From Oscillospiraceae bacterium (lineage in GTDB: Bacteria > Bacillota > Clostridia > Oscillospirales > Acutalibacteraceae), in the NCBI GenBank assembly GCA_022508845.1, contig JAFLUL010000003.1, positions 1-57,451 on the forward strand: a stretch of 57,451 bases of DNA, written 5' to 3'. The notes below the pieces were generated by a model, which searched no databases, was not told the origin of the DNA, and saw only the letters and a list, made by a program, of their open reading frames with translations. A program made the translations under genes and the position numbers. Below, piece by piece: positions 27,121-36,355 of this stretch. Within the stretch, counting starts at the first letter, position 1. The number at the start of each line of letters is the position of its first letter.

Positions 27121-29736
27121 TTATACTATCTTATTTTTCAGTTCATAAAGCTTTGTTAGAGCCTCAATGGGAGTAAAGGTGTTGAGATCCAGATTTTTAA
27201 GTTCTTCCAAAACAGCGGCGTTGTTATTTTCAAAAAGTCCTCCGAAAAAGCCTTCATCAGACACGTTTGCGGACAAAAGCCCGGCCGCTCCCGGCGAAGC
27301 CGCATTTTCTCCGCTTTCAAGCTCGTTTAATATAACCCTTGCGCGCTTAACAATGCTGCCCGGTATACCTGCGAGCTTTGCAACCTCAATGCCGTAGCTG
27401 CCATCGGCTCTGCCGCGCACTATCCTGCGCAAAAAGTTTATATCATCTCCGCGTTTTTTAACGGAGGTGTTATAGTTTTTAATTCCCTGAAGCTCGTTTT
27501 CTATCTCGGTTATTTCGTGATAGTGAGTTGCAAACATTGTTCTCGCGCCGAGCTTCTTTTTATCGTTAACATATTCGAGAACTGCCCTTGCTATGCTCAT
27601 ACCGTCAAATGTGGATGTGCCTCTGCCTATCTCATCCAGAATAATTAGGCTTTTCGAGGATGCCGAAGAGAGGATGGAAGCCACCTCGCTCATCTCAGTC
27701 ATAAAGGTGGATTGCCCCGCGGCAAGATCATCCGCCGCACCTATGCGGGTAAAAATGCTGTCAACTATTCCTATTGTTGCGCTCGAAGCGGGAACAAAGG
27801 AGCCCATCTGAGCCATCAGCGTTATTAAAGCCGTTTGCCGCATATAGGTTGATTTACCCGCCATATTCGGGCCGGTTATGATAAGTGTCCGGTTTTCCCG
27901 GGAATCGAGAAGAACGTCATTCGGAACAAAGGGCATACCGCCAAGGAATTTTTCAACGACCGGATGACGGCCGTCCTTTATTATTATAACGTCGGAATTA
28001 TCAACAACGGGTCTTGAATAGCTGTTTTCACTTGCAGTTTTTGCAAGTGAACAAATAACATCCAATGCTGAGATCCGATCGCCGGTTATTTTAAGGCTCT
28101 CCTGCTTTAACGCGGCAAAGGAGCGAATTTCGCAAAAGAGATCGTATTCAAGCTTAGCAATTCTCTCCCTCGCGCCGAGCACCTTGCCTTCAAGCTCCTT
28201 GAGCTCGGGGGTTATGTATCTTTCGCAGTTTGTTAAGGTCTGTTTTCTTATGTAGTTTTCGGGAACAAGCTCTTTTTGAGTGTTCAGCACCTCAATATAG
28301 TAACCGAAAACCTTGTTATAGCCTATTTTCAGCTTTTTAATGCCTGTGCGCTCCTGTTCCTGAAGCTCAATATTTTTTATAAAATTAACTCCGCCTTCAA
28401 CTATCTCTCTGAGGGAGTCAAGCTCTTCATTATAGCCTGTTTTTATTATTCCGCCCTCTCGCACGGTGCGCGGCGCGTCCGTTTTTATCGCGGCTTCTAT
28501 CATAGAAGCAAGCTCTTCATTCGGGTCGATATCGCTTGCGAGCTTTTTGAGCATATTCGATTTAACTCCGCAGAGAAGATTTTTAAGCCTCGGAACAGCC
28601 CTGAGAGCACCGGCGAGGGCAGTCATCTCCTTTGGGTCGGCATTGCCGTAAACAATGCGGGTTGAAATTCTCTCAAGATCGTTAATTCCCGAAAGCTCAT
28701 CAAATATACGGTCCAATAAAACAGGGTCGGCATATAGCTCTTCAACTGCGTTTTGGCGGTAAGTTATTGCCGAAACGTCTATAAGCGGCTGGTTTATCCA
28801 GGAGCGCAGCTTTCTTTTGCCCATAGCGGTTTTAGTTTTATCGAGAACCCATAAAAGCGAGCCTTTTTTCTCGCGCCTTCTGTAGGTCTCGGTAAGCTCA
28901 AGATTCTGCCTTGTTTCAGCGGAGAGCGAAAGGCATTTATCGGCGGAATATATTTTCAGCTCGGTTATATTTTCAAGAGAATTTTTTTCATTCTGATAAA
29001 GATAGCCGAGCATTGTTCCGAGAGCGCAAACCGCAAGCTGATTTTTTTCAATTCCGAGAGCGGAAAGGCTTTTTTTGAAATGGTTTTCAACCGTGGCGGC
29101 ATTTTTTTGAAAGTCAAACTCTCTATCGCCCATAACAGAAGCAACGAGCGAGGAATTTCTGTTTATATAGTCCTTTATCTGAGGACAGTCAACGGATGCG
29201 GAATTCATCAGCATCTCTGATGGAGAAAAGCGGGCAAGAGCGTCAACACACTTTGAATAGCAGCCGCTTCCGGTAAACTGACTTACGTTTACTTCACTTG
29301 TTGAAATATCGCACACTCCGAGACCGACTCCGTCATCGCGGCAAAAAACGCAGGCAAGATAGTTATTTTTGCTCTCGTCGAGCATAAGGCTGTCGGTAAC
29401 AGTTCCGGGAGTTACAACGCGAATAACATCGCGCTTCACTATCCCCTTGGCGGCGGCAGGATCCTCCGTCTGCTCGCAGATGGCCACCTTATAGCCCCTT
29501 GAAACAAGGCGCGCTATATATGTGTCGGCGGCGTGAAAGGGCACTCCGCACATCGGCGCGCGCTCTTCCTGACCGCAGTCCCTCCCCGTTAAAACCAGCT
29601 CGAGCTCCCGCGAGGCCGTTTTCGCATCGTCAAAAAACAGCTCGTAGAAGTCCCCCAAGCGGTAAAAAAGAAGCGTGTCGGGGTACTGGTTTTTTATTTC
29701 AAAATACTGCTTCATCATCGGAGTGAGTTCTGCCAT
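27121..29736 (-). CDS. mutS: DNA mismatch repair ATPase MutS
   Basis: An 871-aa mismatch-recognition protein. The N-terminus contains the mismatch-probing Phe-x-Glu (RLGDFYELFFDDA), the connector and lever/clamp domains follow, and the ABC-type ATPase has Walker A GPNMAGKSTYMRQ, Walker B IILDEIGRGTSTFDG and the dimer contact FATHYHEITE. I start at ATG 29736 (MAELTPMMKQYFE), matching family N-termini; the open frame runs on to a TTG at 29769 with no ribosome site. It is first in the long mutS-mutL-miaA-... operon. Confidence 0.95.
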   Translation of the reverse strand: MAELTPMMKQYFEIKNQYPDTLLFYRLGDFYELFFDDAKTASRELELVLTGRDCGQEERAPMCGVPFHAADTYIARLVSRGYKVAICEQTEDPAAAKGIVKRDVIRVVTPGTVTDSLMLDESKNNYLACVFCRDDGVGLGVCDISTSEVNVSQFTGSGCYSKCVDALARFSPSEMLMNSASVDCPQIKDYINRNSSLVASVMGDREFDFQKNAATVENHFKKSLSALGIEKNQLAVCALGTMLGYLYQNEKNSLENITELKIYSADKCLSLSAETRQNLELTETYRRREKKGSLLWVLDKTKTAMGKRKLRSWINQPLIDVSAITYRQNAVEELYADPVLLDRIFDELSGINDLERISTRIVYGNADPKEMTALAGALRAVPRLKNLLCGVKSNMLKKLASDIDPNEELASMIEAAIKTDAPRTVREGGIIKTGYNEELDSLREIVEGGVNFIKNIELQEQERTGIKKLKIGYNKVFGYYIEVLNTQKELVPENYIRKQTLTNCERYITPELKELEGKVLGARERIAKLEYDLFCEIRSFAALKQESLKITGDRISALDVICSLAKTASENSYSRPVVDNSDVIIIKDGRHPVVEKFLGGMPFVPNDVLLDSRENRTLIITGPNMAGKSTYMRQTALITLMAQMGSFVPASSATIGIVDSIFTRIGAADDLAAGQSTFMTEMSEVASILSSASSKSLIILDEIGRGTSTFDGMSIARAVLEYVNDKKKLGARTMFATHYHEITEIENELQGIKNYNTSVKKRGDDINFLRRIVRGRADGSYGIEVAKLAGIPGSIVKRARVILNELESGENAASPGAAGLLSANVSDEGFFGGLFENNNAAVLEELKNLDLNTFTPIEALTKLYELKNKIV

Positions 29737-29790
29737 AGTTTTTAATCTCTCTTCAAATATAGATTGCAACAGGGGGAATTATATAAATCA

Positions 29791-29892
29791 GGAATGCGCA
29801 ATTCGCAATTAAAAATAAGTTCAGCTTTCGGAACCTGCGGTTGGCATAGTTAAATCCAAAATCGCCTGCGATTTTCCGAAATTCCGCATTCC
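29791..29892. repeat. Intergenic inverted-repeat element
   Basis: GGAATGCGCAATT (29791-29803) is the reverse complement of AATTCCGCATTCC (29880-29892) at 12 of 13 positions. Inside, AAAATCGC and GCGATTTT form a hairpin with a two-base loop at 29858-29875. It fills most of the 197-base gap between the ylbF-like gene and mutS. No coding potential seen. Confidence 0.45.
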
Positions 29893-29933
29893 GAATTATA
29901 AATTCAGTCCATAATCCGCCGCAGGCTCCGGTT

Positions 29934-30350
29934 TTATCCGCAGCCGCCGCAGGTGGAACAGCTTCCGGTGCAGCCGGATCCGTCGCTTTGAACAGGCTCG
30001 GCGGTTTCGGGATCGGCGCCGTTTACGCACAGCGACAAAAGGTTTACTATATAATTCATAAGATCGTCAACGATCTGTTTTTTCTCTTCAAAATCGCGCA
30101 TTTTTGCGTTGAGCATAACTTCAGCGTAGGTATTTCTGAAATCCGCGTCCCACTGCTCGAGCTTTTTTTCGTCCGGATTTTCCTTTTCGCTCTCGTTTTG
30201 ATAGGACATCTGCAAAATATTAAGCTTTCCTATAAGCCCCTGAAGCCCTATATCTTCATCATTTGCCTTTTTTGCATTTGCATATTCTTTATATCTCTCG
30301 TCGGCCTGTATGGCCTTGCCAAGCTCTCTTGCGGCGGTAATAACATCCAT
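29934..30350 (-). CDS. YlbF/YmcA-family regulator with Cys-rich tail
   Basis: A 138-aa helical protein of the Com_YlbF family. In Bacillus, YlbF, YmcA and YaaT form a complex that carries iron-sulfur clusters and controls RNase Y-dependent mRNA maturation, competence and biofilm formation. The N-terminal helices (ARELGKAIQADERYKEYANAK) fit the family. The C-terminus ends GCTGSCSTCGGCG, with four cysteines, a plausible cluster-ligand tail. It follows miaB on the same strand after a 159-base gap containing an inverted repeat. Confidence 0.83.
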   Translation of the reverse strand: MDVITAARELGKAIQADERYKEYANAKKANDEDIGLQGLIGKLNILQMSYQNESEKENPDEKKLEQWDADFRNTYAEVMLNAKMRDFEEKKQIVDDLMNYIVNLLSLCVNGADPETAEPVQSDGSGCTGSCSTCGGCG

Positions 30351-30386
30351 ATTTTTTCCTCCTGAAAATAAAATAGATCAAATATA

Positions 30387-30507
30387 CAGAGTTTAGATTT
30401 TAGAGTTAAGAGTTCAGATAAGGGACATGCGCCCGGCTTAATAATATATAATCAAAACACACAGTGTTTTCCGAAACTAAACTCTAATATCTCGATTATA
30501 AACTCTG
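30387..30507. repeat. Intergenic inverted repeat between ylbF-like gene and miaB
   Basis: CAGAGTTTA (30387-30395) is the exact reverse complement of TAAACTCTG (30499-30507); TTAGAGTT and AACTCTAA inside continue the pairing loosely, and AAAACAC/GTGTTTT forms a small inner hairpin near 30453-30469. No ORF. Probably another small palindromic repeat. Confidence 0.4.
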
Positions 30508-30509
30508 AT

Positions 30510-31934
30510 TCACACAAGCTCTCCCGAAAGGAGCCAGTTTTTTGCCTCGGTCACCTTAACTTTTCTGTAAGTGCCGATAAGCTCCTTATCCCCGGGGAAG
30601 TCTATGTTTATATTTCCTCCGGTTCTGCCTGTGAGCAGACCGTTTTTCTCTTTTGTTTCGCTCTCAATAAGAACCTCATATATTTTACCGATCATTTTTT
30701 TTGAACGCTCTGCCGCAATTTGCTCCTGCGTTCTTAAAAGCTCGGTAAACCACCTCGATTTTTCGGCATACGGCACCGGATCGGGCATTTCGGCGGCTTT
30801 TGTTCCCTTTCGCGGGGAAAAGATAAAGGTGAAAAGCGAAGTAAATTTAACTTCCTTTATGAGGGATACCGTGTCGAGGAACTCCTCATAAGTTTCCCCC
30901 GGAAAGCCCACGATTATGTCGCTCGTTATTGAAATATCCGGCATAACCTCTTTGGCGTAATTTATCAGCTCCAAGTATTTTTCCCTTGTATAGCCCCTGT
31001 TCATCGCTTTGAGAACTCTGTTATTCCCCGACTGAAAAGGAAGATGCAAATGCCTGTCCGCCTTAGAGCAGGATGCCATAGCGTCAAGCAGCTCTTTTGT
31101 GCAGTCTTTCGGATGAGAGGTCATAAATCGCAGCTTAAAATCGCCGTCAAGCTCTCCAAGCATTTTAAGCAGCTTCGGGAAATTTATGCCGTCCTCGCTG
31201 TTTTTACCGTAGGAATTAACGTTCTGTCCGAGAAGAGTTATTTCTTTCGCGCCTCCCGCGATTATCTCCTTTGCCTCGGCTATAATGTCATCCGCCTTCC
31301 GGCTTCTCTCCCGCCCGCGAACATAGGGGACAATGCAGTATGTACAAAAATTATTGCAGCCATACATAATGGGAAGCCACGCCTTAAACGATGAATCTCT
31401 CTTAACGGGAACTCCTTCGGCAATAGGCTCGTTTTTTTCAGTTATTTCAAATATCCTTTTCCCGCCCCTGAGAGTTTTATACATAAGCTCGGGAAATACG
31501 GAAATTGCAAAGGTACCGAAAACAAGATTAACAAAAGGATAGCTCTTTTTTATCTTCTCAGCGATATGGGGCTGCTGCATCATACACCCGCAAAGAGCTA
31601 TTATCATATCTCTTTTTTCGGTTTTAACGGGCTTCAGCGCGCCAACGTTTCCGAATACTCTGTCCTCTGCGTGCTCACGCACGGCGCAGGTGTTAAACAA
31701 AACAAAATCTGCCGTTTCGGGCGAATCGGTAAATTCATAGCCCAGTTCATCGAGCATTCCCTTTATACGCTCCGAATCGGCAACATTTCCCTGACAGCCG
31801 TAGGTATGAACAAACGCCTTCGGCGCGGCCTCGGGATATTTTTCACTTATAAGAGCCCTTGCAAGCTCGGTATATTCTTTTTGAGAAAACGCTTTTTCAT
31901 CCGATGAAAAAACGCCGTTTTTTGCTTCAGACAA
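30510..31934 (-). CDS. miaB: tRNA-2-methylthio-N6-dimethylallyladenosine synthase
   Basis: A 474-aa radical-SAM methylthiotransferase that adds a methylthio group to i6A37 of tRNA. The UPF0004 domain supplies one cluster (TYGCQGNVADSERI, NTCAVREHAEDR, LCGCMMQ); the radical-SAM motif is YGCNNFCTYCIVPYVRGRE, and a C-terminal TRAM domain follows. The start is a TTG at 31934 behind CGGAGG, six bases away. A TATAAT-like box lies upstream, at about 31975 on the minus strand. It partners functionally with miaA at 24237-25190. Confidence 0.95.
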   Translation of the reverse strand: MSEAKNGVFSSDEKAFSQKEYTELARALISEKYPEAAPKAFVHTYGCQGNVADSERIKGMLDELGYEFTDSPETADFVLFNTCAVREHAEDRVFGNVGALKPVKTEKRDMIIALCGCMMQQPHIAEKIKKSYPFVNLVFGTFAISVFPELMYKTLRGGKRIFEITEKNEPIAEGVPVKRDSSFKAWLPIMYGCNNFCTYCIVPYVRGRERSRKADDIIAEAKEIIAGGAKEITLLGQNVNSYGKNSEDGINFPKLLKMLGELDGDFKLRFMTSHPKDCTKELLDAMASCSKADRHLHLPFQSGNNRVLKAMNRGYTREKYLELINYAKEVMPDISITSDIIVGFPGETYEEFLDTVSLIKEVKFTSLFTFIFSPRKGTKAAEMPDPVPYAEKSRWFTELLRTQEQIAAERSKKMIGKIYEVLIESETKEKNGLLTGRTGGNINIDFPGDKELIGTYRKVKVTEAKNWLLSGELV

Positions 31935-32042
31935 AACTTGCCTCCGTGTTTAACATAAAATTATACATAGTATATTATAAGTTAAAACAGAAGAAAAGTA
32001 AAGCGTTTTTTTGAAAAACTGCCGGGGCAGAAAATCCGTATT

Positions 32043-33143
32043 TCAGAGTAAGTCTGACGATTTATACAATTTCATAATCTGCGGATAAAACTCTTTTTCA
32101 TCCGCAAAAGAAGATAAACCGCCGAGCTGACTTAACGTGCCGATCAAAGGCAGATTCTCCAAATCGGTACCTTTCAATCTATCAGCTGTTGCCTGAGCAA
32201 ACTTATCAGCGAATATCACCTTTATATCTCTGCCGAAATAATCTTCAACTCGATAGTCCACCGCGTCTGTTAATCCGCTTGAATTGTGCATTTCGGCAGC
32301 CAAAGCCTGTGCCTCAACGATTTTATTCTCTCGCTGCGTTAAGGTGTTTGCCGAAACAGCCTCCTGAATTGTTTGTTTTATTCTCTCGGGAATATTAAGC
32401 CGGTTAAACGCTGTTCCGAACCATTTGCTGTAAGGCGCATAAGTGTCATTATACAAAAAACACAGTCTCATCAGGCGTTCGGCGATCCTCGCACAAACAA
32501 GCCGTGAGCCTATGTCGTCGCCGCGTTCACCGCAGCGCTTAACAAAAGCCTGCTCCGAAGCTATGATCTCCCAATTTGAAGCGATCATATATAGCTTTAC
32601 GTCCTCGGGATAATATTTGATTTTTGAGATTTTCCCCGCACAGTTAAGGCCGTCAACAAAAAACTTGCCCGATACTAACGATAAAAGTCTATGCTCTGAA
32701 AAAGAGAGCCACCTGACAGCTGATATGCTATCCAAACAGGATATTCCAAGCTGCTCAATTAAATATTCATCAAAAGTATACACAAACACCAATGGGTTGA
32801 CCCTGCCGTTGGTTATAAATTCCGGGTGCTGCACTCCGCAATCGTTTGGATCGGGCTGAGTAAAATTAACGCTGCAGCCTTTATATGTATACGGAAGGTT
32901 CTCGGATAAGGCATTAAAAATACCGTTCTTTTTTGAAATATCGGCTTCACTTAAAAACAAATAAAAGCGAGGTCCCCACATATGGTCAGTGGAAACCGCG
33001 TCGTCATAACCCAACACATCGGAGCCGTAGCCTATTAACCCGGCCGTGTATATTAGATCGGGGAAGCTTCTTTCAATAATCGGTCTTGCACAGTCATTGA
33101 AAAAGCCTTCGCATAAATCCATTCCTTTTATAAATTCAGACAT
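32043..33143 (-). CDS. DUF4037-family protein
   Basis: A 366-aa protein resembling DUF4037 proteins. The N-terminal half looks like a nucleotidyltransferase fold (AGLIGYGSDVLGYDDAVSTDHMWGPRFYLFLS, a G-S...D-x-D pattern with DAVSTDH), and the remainder is helical (ASEQAFVKRCGERGDDIGSRLVCARIAERLMRLCF). No substrate can be read; relatives are guessed to modify small molecules or proteins. It overlaps the next upstream gene, another nucleotidyltransferase-like protein, by eight bases, so the two are probably made together. A short GC hairpin follows near 32022. Confidence 0.75.
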   Translation of the reverse strand: MSEFIKGMDLCEGFFNDCARPIIERSFPDLIYTAGLIGYGSDVLGYDDAVSTDHMWGPRFYLFLSEADISKKNGIFNALSENLPYTYKGCSVNFTQPDPNDCGVQHPEFITNGRVNPLVFVYTFDEYLIEQLGISCLDSISAVRWLSFSEHRLLSLVSGKFFVDGLNCAGKISKIKYYPEDVKLYMIASNWEIIASEQAFVKRCGERGDDIGSRLVCARIAERLMRLCFLYNDTYAPYSKWFGTAFNRLNIPERIKQTIQEAVSANTLTQRENKIVEAQALAAEMHNSSGLTDAVDYRVEDYFGRDIKVIFADKFAQATADRLKGTDLENLPLIGTLSQLGGLSSFADEKEFYPQIMKLYKSSDLL

Positions 33144-33672
33144 ATCTTTCTATAAATTCCCCGTAACTCCTGATATTATTTTCAAAAACAGCCCTATACA
33201 CATCCATGCTTGAATATTTATCAAAGCCGTACTGTTCGCTTACAATTAACGAATGTTTGATATTTATAACGATCTCTTTTGCGCCGGGATCGTTGATCAG
33301 CTTTTGTTTTATATTCCGAGCGAAATCCAAGGCATTTGAAATTGTTTCATCATCAAAAAACCATATGTCAACATTCCAAAGGCAGCCTGATATTTTGGTT
33401 TCAAAGCCATGAAACCATACTTTATTTCCGTCCTTTATTTCTTCCTTTGCCTCATACCAAACAGGCTTAAAAGTGCGAACGATAAATAAAGTTAATTCAT
33501 ACAGCTTATCCTTTGACATAAATTTGTTTGAAACATAAATATCCAAATCATTCCACGCCATTAGATCCATATAATAACTGCCGACAATATACGCAGTACC
33601 GTATTTATTCAATTCTCCAAACAGACCGAAATCATAAAGCAGCTTATCGGCATTATCCTTAAAATTATTCAT
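33136..33672 (-). CDS. Nucleotidyltransferase-like protein
   Basis: A 178-aa protein whose N-terminus carries the nucleotidyltransferase pattern G-S...D-x-D (YIVGSYYMDLMAWNDLDIYVS), with a possible third acidic residue in WNVDIWFFDDE. This fold includes aminoglycoside adenylyltransferases and tRNA- or protein-modifying enzymes. No typical resistance-enzyme sequence is recognisable. It precedes the DUF4037 gene with an overlap; both carry the same fold, so they may act as a pair. Confidence 0.65.
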   Translation of the reverse strand: MNNFKDNADKLLYDFGLFGELNKYGTAYIVGSYYMDLMAWNDLDIYVSNKFMSKDKLYELTLFIVRTFKPVWYEAKEEIKDGNKVWFHGFETKISGCLWNVDIWFFDDETISNALDFARNIKQKLINDPGAKEIVINIKHSLIVSEQYGFDKYSSMDVYRAVFENNIRSYGEFIERYV

Positions 33673-33702
33673 AACCTCACCTTATTTAACAGCAAATGCA
33701 AT

Positions 33703-34182
33703 TTATTCGCAATGAATAATATCTATTTCATCTTTGCTCGGCGCTTCAAAAATCGACGCAAATTTTGCTGCGAGGTTATCATCAATATAATAAGCGCTTG
33801 TTTCTTCTGCGAGAACCGCGTTATTTCTTTTATTCATGCGAAATCTCCATATTTCATCGCTGATATCAATATAATGAAGTTCGCTTTTTATGCCGCGGGA
33901 AACATAAAATTCTTTTATTTCTTTCCGTTCTTCTCTTGTCCAAAATCCCCAATCCAGAACGATGTTTATCCCCTTTTGGATCAGCTCCAGGGATTTTCTC
34001 AGCAGATAGAGCTTTGCCTTCTCGGTATATTCATCGTGTTTATCGCCGCATGTCTGACCGAAAAGCTCAAGCATTATTTCATCAACAGAAAGAAGCACGG
34101 CATTATTTTCAACGCATAATTTCTGTGCGTAAGCTGTTTTGCCGCAGCAGATCTTTCCGCATATTAAAATCACATTCGGCAT
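33703..34182 (-). CDS. Small P-loop kinase-like protein (AAA_33 type)
   Basis: A 159-aa protein starting with Walker A ILICGKICCGKTAYAQKL; the internal segment LIQKGINIVLDWGFWTREERKE is typical of the AAA_33 group (zeta-toxin/chloramphenicol-phosphotransferase-like kinases). Such proteins phosphorylate small metabolites or antibiotics. It is six bases downstream of a methyltransferase gene and 30 bases upstream of the nucleotidyltransferase-like gene. Confidence 0.75.
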   Translation of the reverse strand: MPNVILICGKICCGKTAYAQKLCVENNAVLLSVDEIMLELFGQTCGDKHDEYTEKAKLYLLRKSLELIQKGINIVLDWGFWTREERKEIKEFYVSRGIKSELHYIDISDEIWRFRMNKRNNAVLAEETSAYYIDDNLAAKFASIFEAPSKDEIDIIHCE

Positions 34183-34188
34183 AAATTT

Positions 34189-34932
34189 TTATACCTTTCT
34201 CGCTTTTACGATCAAAAAGTTCGGTTTAATGTATTCCTTAACTATTGCAGGGAGTTCTTTTATTGCCCGATCCTCAGGAACAGGTTCATTTATTTCCTCT
34301 ATAACAAATCCCGCCGTTGTAAGCGCGTTTACAACGCCGCTGAAAGTTCTGTGGTACTTTATAACTCCGTCCACATACCAGTGAATTTTTCTCTCTCCGG
34401 GTTCATTGTAATTTGAAAATGTGTAAGATATCTTTTCACCTTTCGGATTTTTGTTAAAATGACCGTTGCCGTCAACTGTTGCCGTAATGATCGGATGCTC
34501 CTGCGAAAACAGCAATTGACCGCCGGCATTGAGAACCGAATACATATCCTTTGCAAACGAATCAAAATCTTCGATGTAATGAAAAGCAAGAGAACTGTAA
34601 ATAAAATCGAAAGTCTTATTGAGCTTTGAAATGTCCGTCATGCTCATATTTATATATTCGATCTTTTCATCGTTTGATTCGCTCTTCGCCACTGCAAGCA
34701 TTTTTTTTGAAATATCAACGCCCACAACGCTTTTTGAACCGCGGCGAACAAAATCGATGCAATTGTGACCGTATCCGCAGCCTAAGTCAAGAACCGTTTT
34801 TCCGTTTAAGTCAGGCAATAATTTTGTCATTGCAGGCTGTTCAAGCAAGTCATTATAGTTAGCTGCACCTGCACGCAGCTCCTTATACCCCTTAAAAAAG
34901 ATATCGCTATCATAAATATTCTGATTGCTCAT
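34189..34932 (-). CDS. Class I SAM-dependent methyltransferase
   Basis: A 247-aa methyltransferase with SAM motif I GKTVLDLGCGYGHNCIDF, motif II VVGVDISKKML and the later FDFIYSSLAFHYIEDFDS. It resembles small-molecule or antibiotic methylases in the UbiE/Methyltransf_11 group; the acceptor is unknown. It lies between the GNAT gene upstream and the P-loop kinase gene six bases downstream. Confidence 0.85.
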   Translation of the reverse strand: MSNQNIYDSDIFFKGYKELRAGAANYNDLLEQPAMTKLLPDLNGKTVLDLGCGYGHNCIDFVRRGSKSVVGVDISKKMLAVAKSESNDEKIEYINMSMTDISKLNKTFDFIYSSLAFHYIEDFDSFAKDMYSVLNAGGQLLFSQEHPIITATVDGNGHFNKNPKGEKISYTFSNYNEPGERKIHWYVDGVIKYHRTFSGVVNALTTAGFVIEEINEPVPEDRAIKELPAIVKEYIKPNFLIVKARKV

Positions 34933-34950
34933 AAAATCTCCTTCACCGAA

Positions 34951-35448
34951 TTATTTTACTTCAAAAAACAGCACTCTCGCCTCGGTTCCGTCATTAAAAG
35001 GCTCATCGCCTATGCAAAGCTCAAAGTTTTCGTCATACTTCTTTGCCGTTTTGTTCCACAAAACAACGCTCGCCATATTATTCTTGTGATACTTTATGTG
35101 CCATAAGCCCTTATGTTTTTCAAAAATCTGTCTGACCGCTTCTGCCCCAACACCTTGCCGTCTGAAATTATATGACACAAAAAACTCCGCCATAGACCAG
35201 TCAATTGGTCTGCTGCACTCTTTATATTTGTTAATTAAGGCAAAGCCTGCAAGAAGGTCGTCAACATAAATAAAATAGGCAAACCTGCCTTCTTCCGAAA
35301 AATAGTTGTTCAGATATTTATAACCGAACAAGCCGTTATTATCAAACTTTCTTTTGTCATACTGCGAAAACTCATAGTTATATTTTTCAAGCAAATTTGC
35401 AAGAATATCTCTTTCGCCCGAAGTTACTTTTTTTATTACTGTTTTCAT
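34951..35448 (-). CDS. GNAT-family N-acetyltransferase
   Basis: A 165-aa acetyltransferase. The acetyl-CoA binding region is visible as MAEFFVSYNFRRQGVGAEAVRQIF (motif A, R-x-x-G-x-G/A). The start at ATG 35448 follows AGGAGTGATGCCAAA; the open frame continues farther back across a hairpin and is not coding. It is first in a short minus-strand run with the methyltransferase and kinase genes. Confidence 0.83.
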   Translation of the reverse strand: MKTVIKKVTSGERDILANLLEKYNYEFSQYDKRKFDNNGLFGYKYLNNYFSEEGRFAYFIYVDDLLAGFALINKYKECSRPIDWSMAEFFVSYNFRRQGVGAEAVRQIFEKHKGLWHIKYHKNNMASVVLWNKTAKKYDENFELCIGDEPFNDGTEARVLFFEVK

Positions 35449-35475
35449 TTTGGCATCACTCCTAAAAAATAGAAT

Positions 35476-35505
35476 AGGCACCTCCGTAAAATAACGGAGA
35501 TGCCT
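35476..35505 (-). terminator. Intrinsic terminator between nitroreductase and GNAT genes
   Basis: AGGCA-C-CTCCGT (35476-35487) pairs with ACGGAG-A-TGCCT (35494-35505), with one mismatch. On the minus strand it is followed by ATTCTATTTTTT, then by the ribosome site of the GNAT gene. It may end upstream transcription or act as an attenuator for the GNAT gene. Confidence 0.7.
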
Positions 35506-35679
35506 GAAAGTTCAGAAAGATATTTTCACATCAATCGCGACCGGACAAAAAGGCTCTCCCAAAACTCAAAAAATTTCTGTTCATCATTTTGTCCGCCTGC
35601 CTTTCCGCAATTTTTTTATAATTATACTCTTGCGAACAGAGAAAGTCAATACTTCTCTCTTAACAATAAAAACCGCGCT

Positions 35680-36342
35680 TTATTTCCAGCTGAAATTTTC
35701 TTTTCCGGCGGCAAGCTCAAAATGGCACTTTACTATGCCGAGATCCACCTTCAGCTCCGGACCGAAAAGAGCGGCTTTTGCCGAAACCTCGCTGCCGTTT
35801 CTCGAAAAACTGAACTTTTGCTGATTTATCGCCGTTGGAGCCATCAAAGCGGCCTCAATTCCCCTTTTATACCATTCGGGCGAATCGGCCCGGAGATCGC
35901 TCACCTCTGATAAAGACTTGCTCTTTCTCTCCTTGCCCGCCGTTTTTCCGTAGCCCAGAGAAATAATAATTACCTCTTTTTCGTTCCTACCGATATTTGC
36001 CTTGCTCTTTCCGTGAGTAAGAGCCGCCCAGCAGGTGTTAAGCCCCAGCTCCTGAGCTTTTAAAACAAGCATTTCGCCGAAAAAGCCGCATCTTTCATCG
36101 AGGCCGGGAGCTTTTTTGCCTATCAGGGCAATATAGTTATTTGCGTTTTCAAAATGACCGTAGCGAGCTAACGCTGAATTAAAGCACTCGGGCTCGTCAT
36201 AAATTATCTGCATATTAAGTCCGCTCTCCGCATTTAGGGAACGGCAGCAGTCATTCAGAGCATTTCTTATATCCTCAGGGATAGGCTTATTAAGATACTG
36301 CCTTACGCTGTGCCTCTCCCTCATAAGCTCCATAATATCCAT
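35680..36342 (-). CDS. Nitroreductase-family FMN protein
   Basis: A 220-aa protein of the FMN nitroreductase fold: the N-terminus MDIMELMRERHSVRQYLNKPIPED carries the R-H-S-V-R FMN-phosphate signature. The middle has GFFGEMLVLKAQELGLNTCW, and APTAINQQKF is typical of the second half of the TM1586-like nitroreductases. Natural substrates (quinones, nitro-aromatics, flavins) are not identifiable. It begins 13 bases after the GH42 beta-galactosidase stop, so they may be cotranscribed. About 175 bases of non-coding sequence follow, ending in the terminator at 35476-35505. Confidence 0.85.
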   Translation of the reverse strand: MDIMELMRERHSVRQYLNKPIPEDIRNALNDCCRSLNAESGLNMQIIYDEPECFNSALARYGHFENANNYIALIGKKAPGLDERCGFFGEMLVLKAQELGLNTCWAALTHGKSKANIGRNEKEVIIISLGYGKTAGKERKSKSLSEVSDLRADSPEWYKRGIEAALMAPTAINQQKFSFSRNGSEVSAKAALFGPELKVDLGIVKCHFELAAGKENFSWK

Positions 36343-36355
36343 ATTTTGTTCTCCC

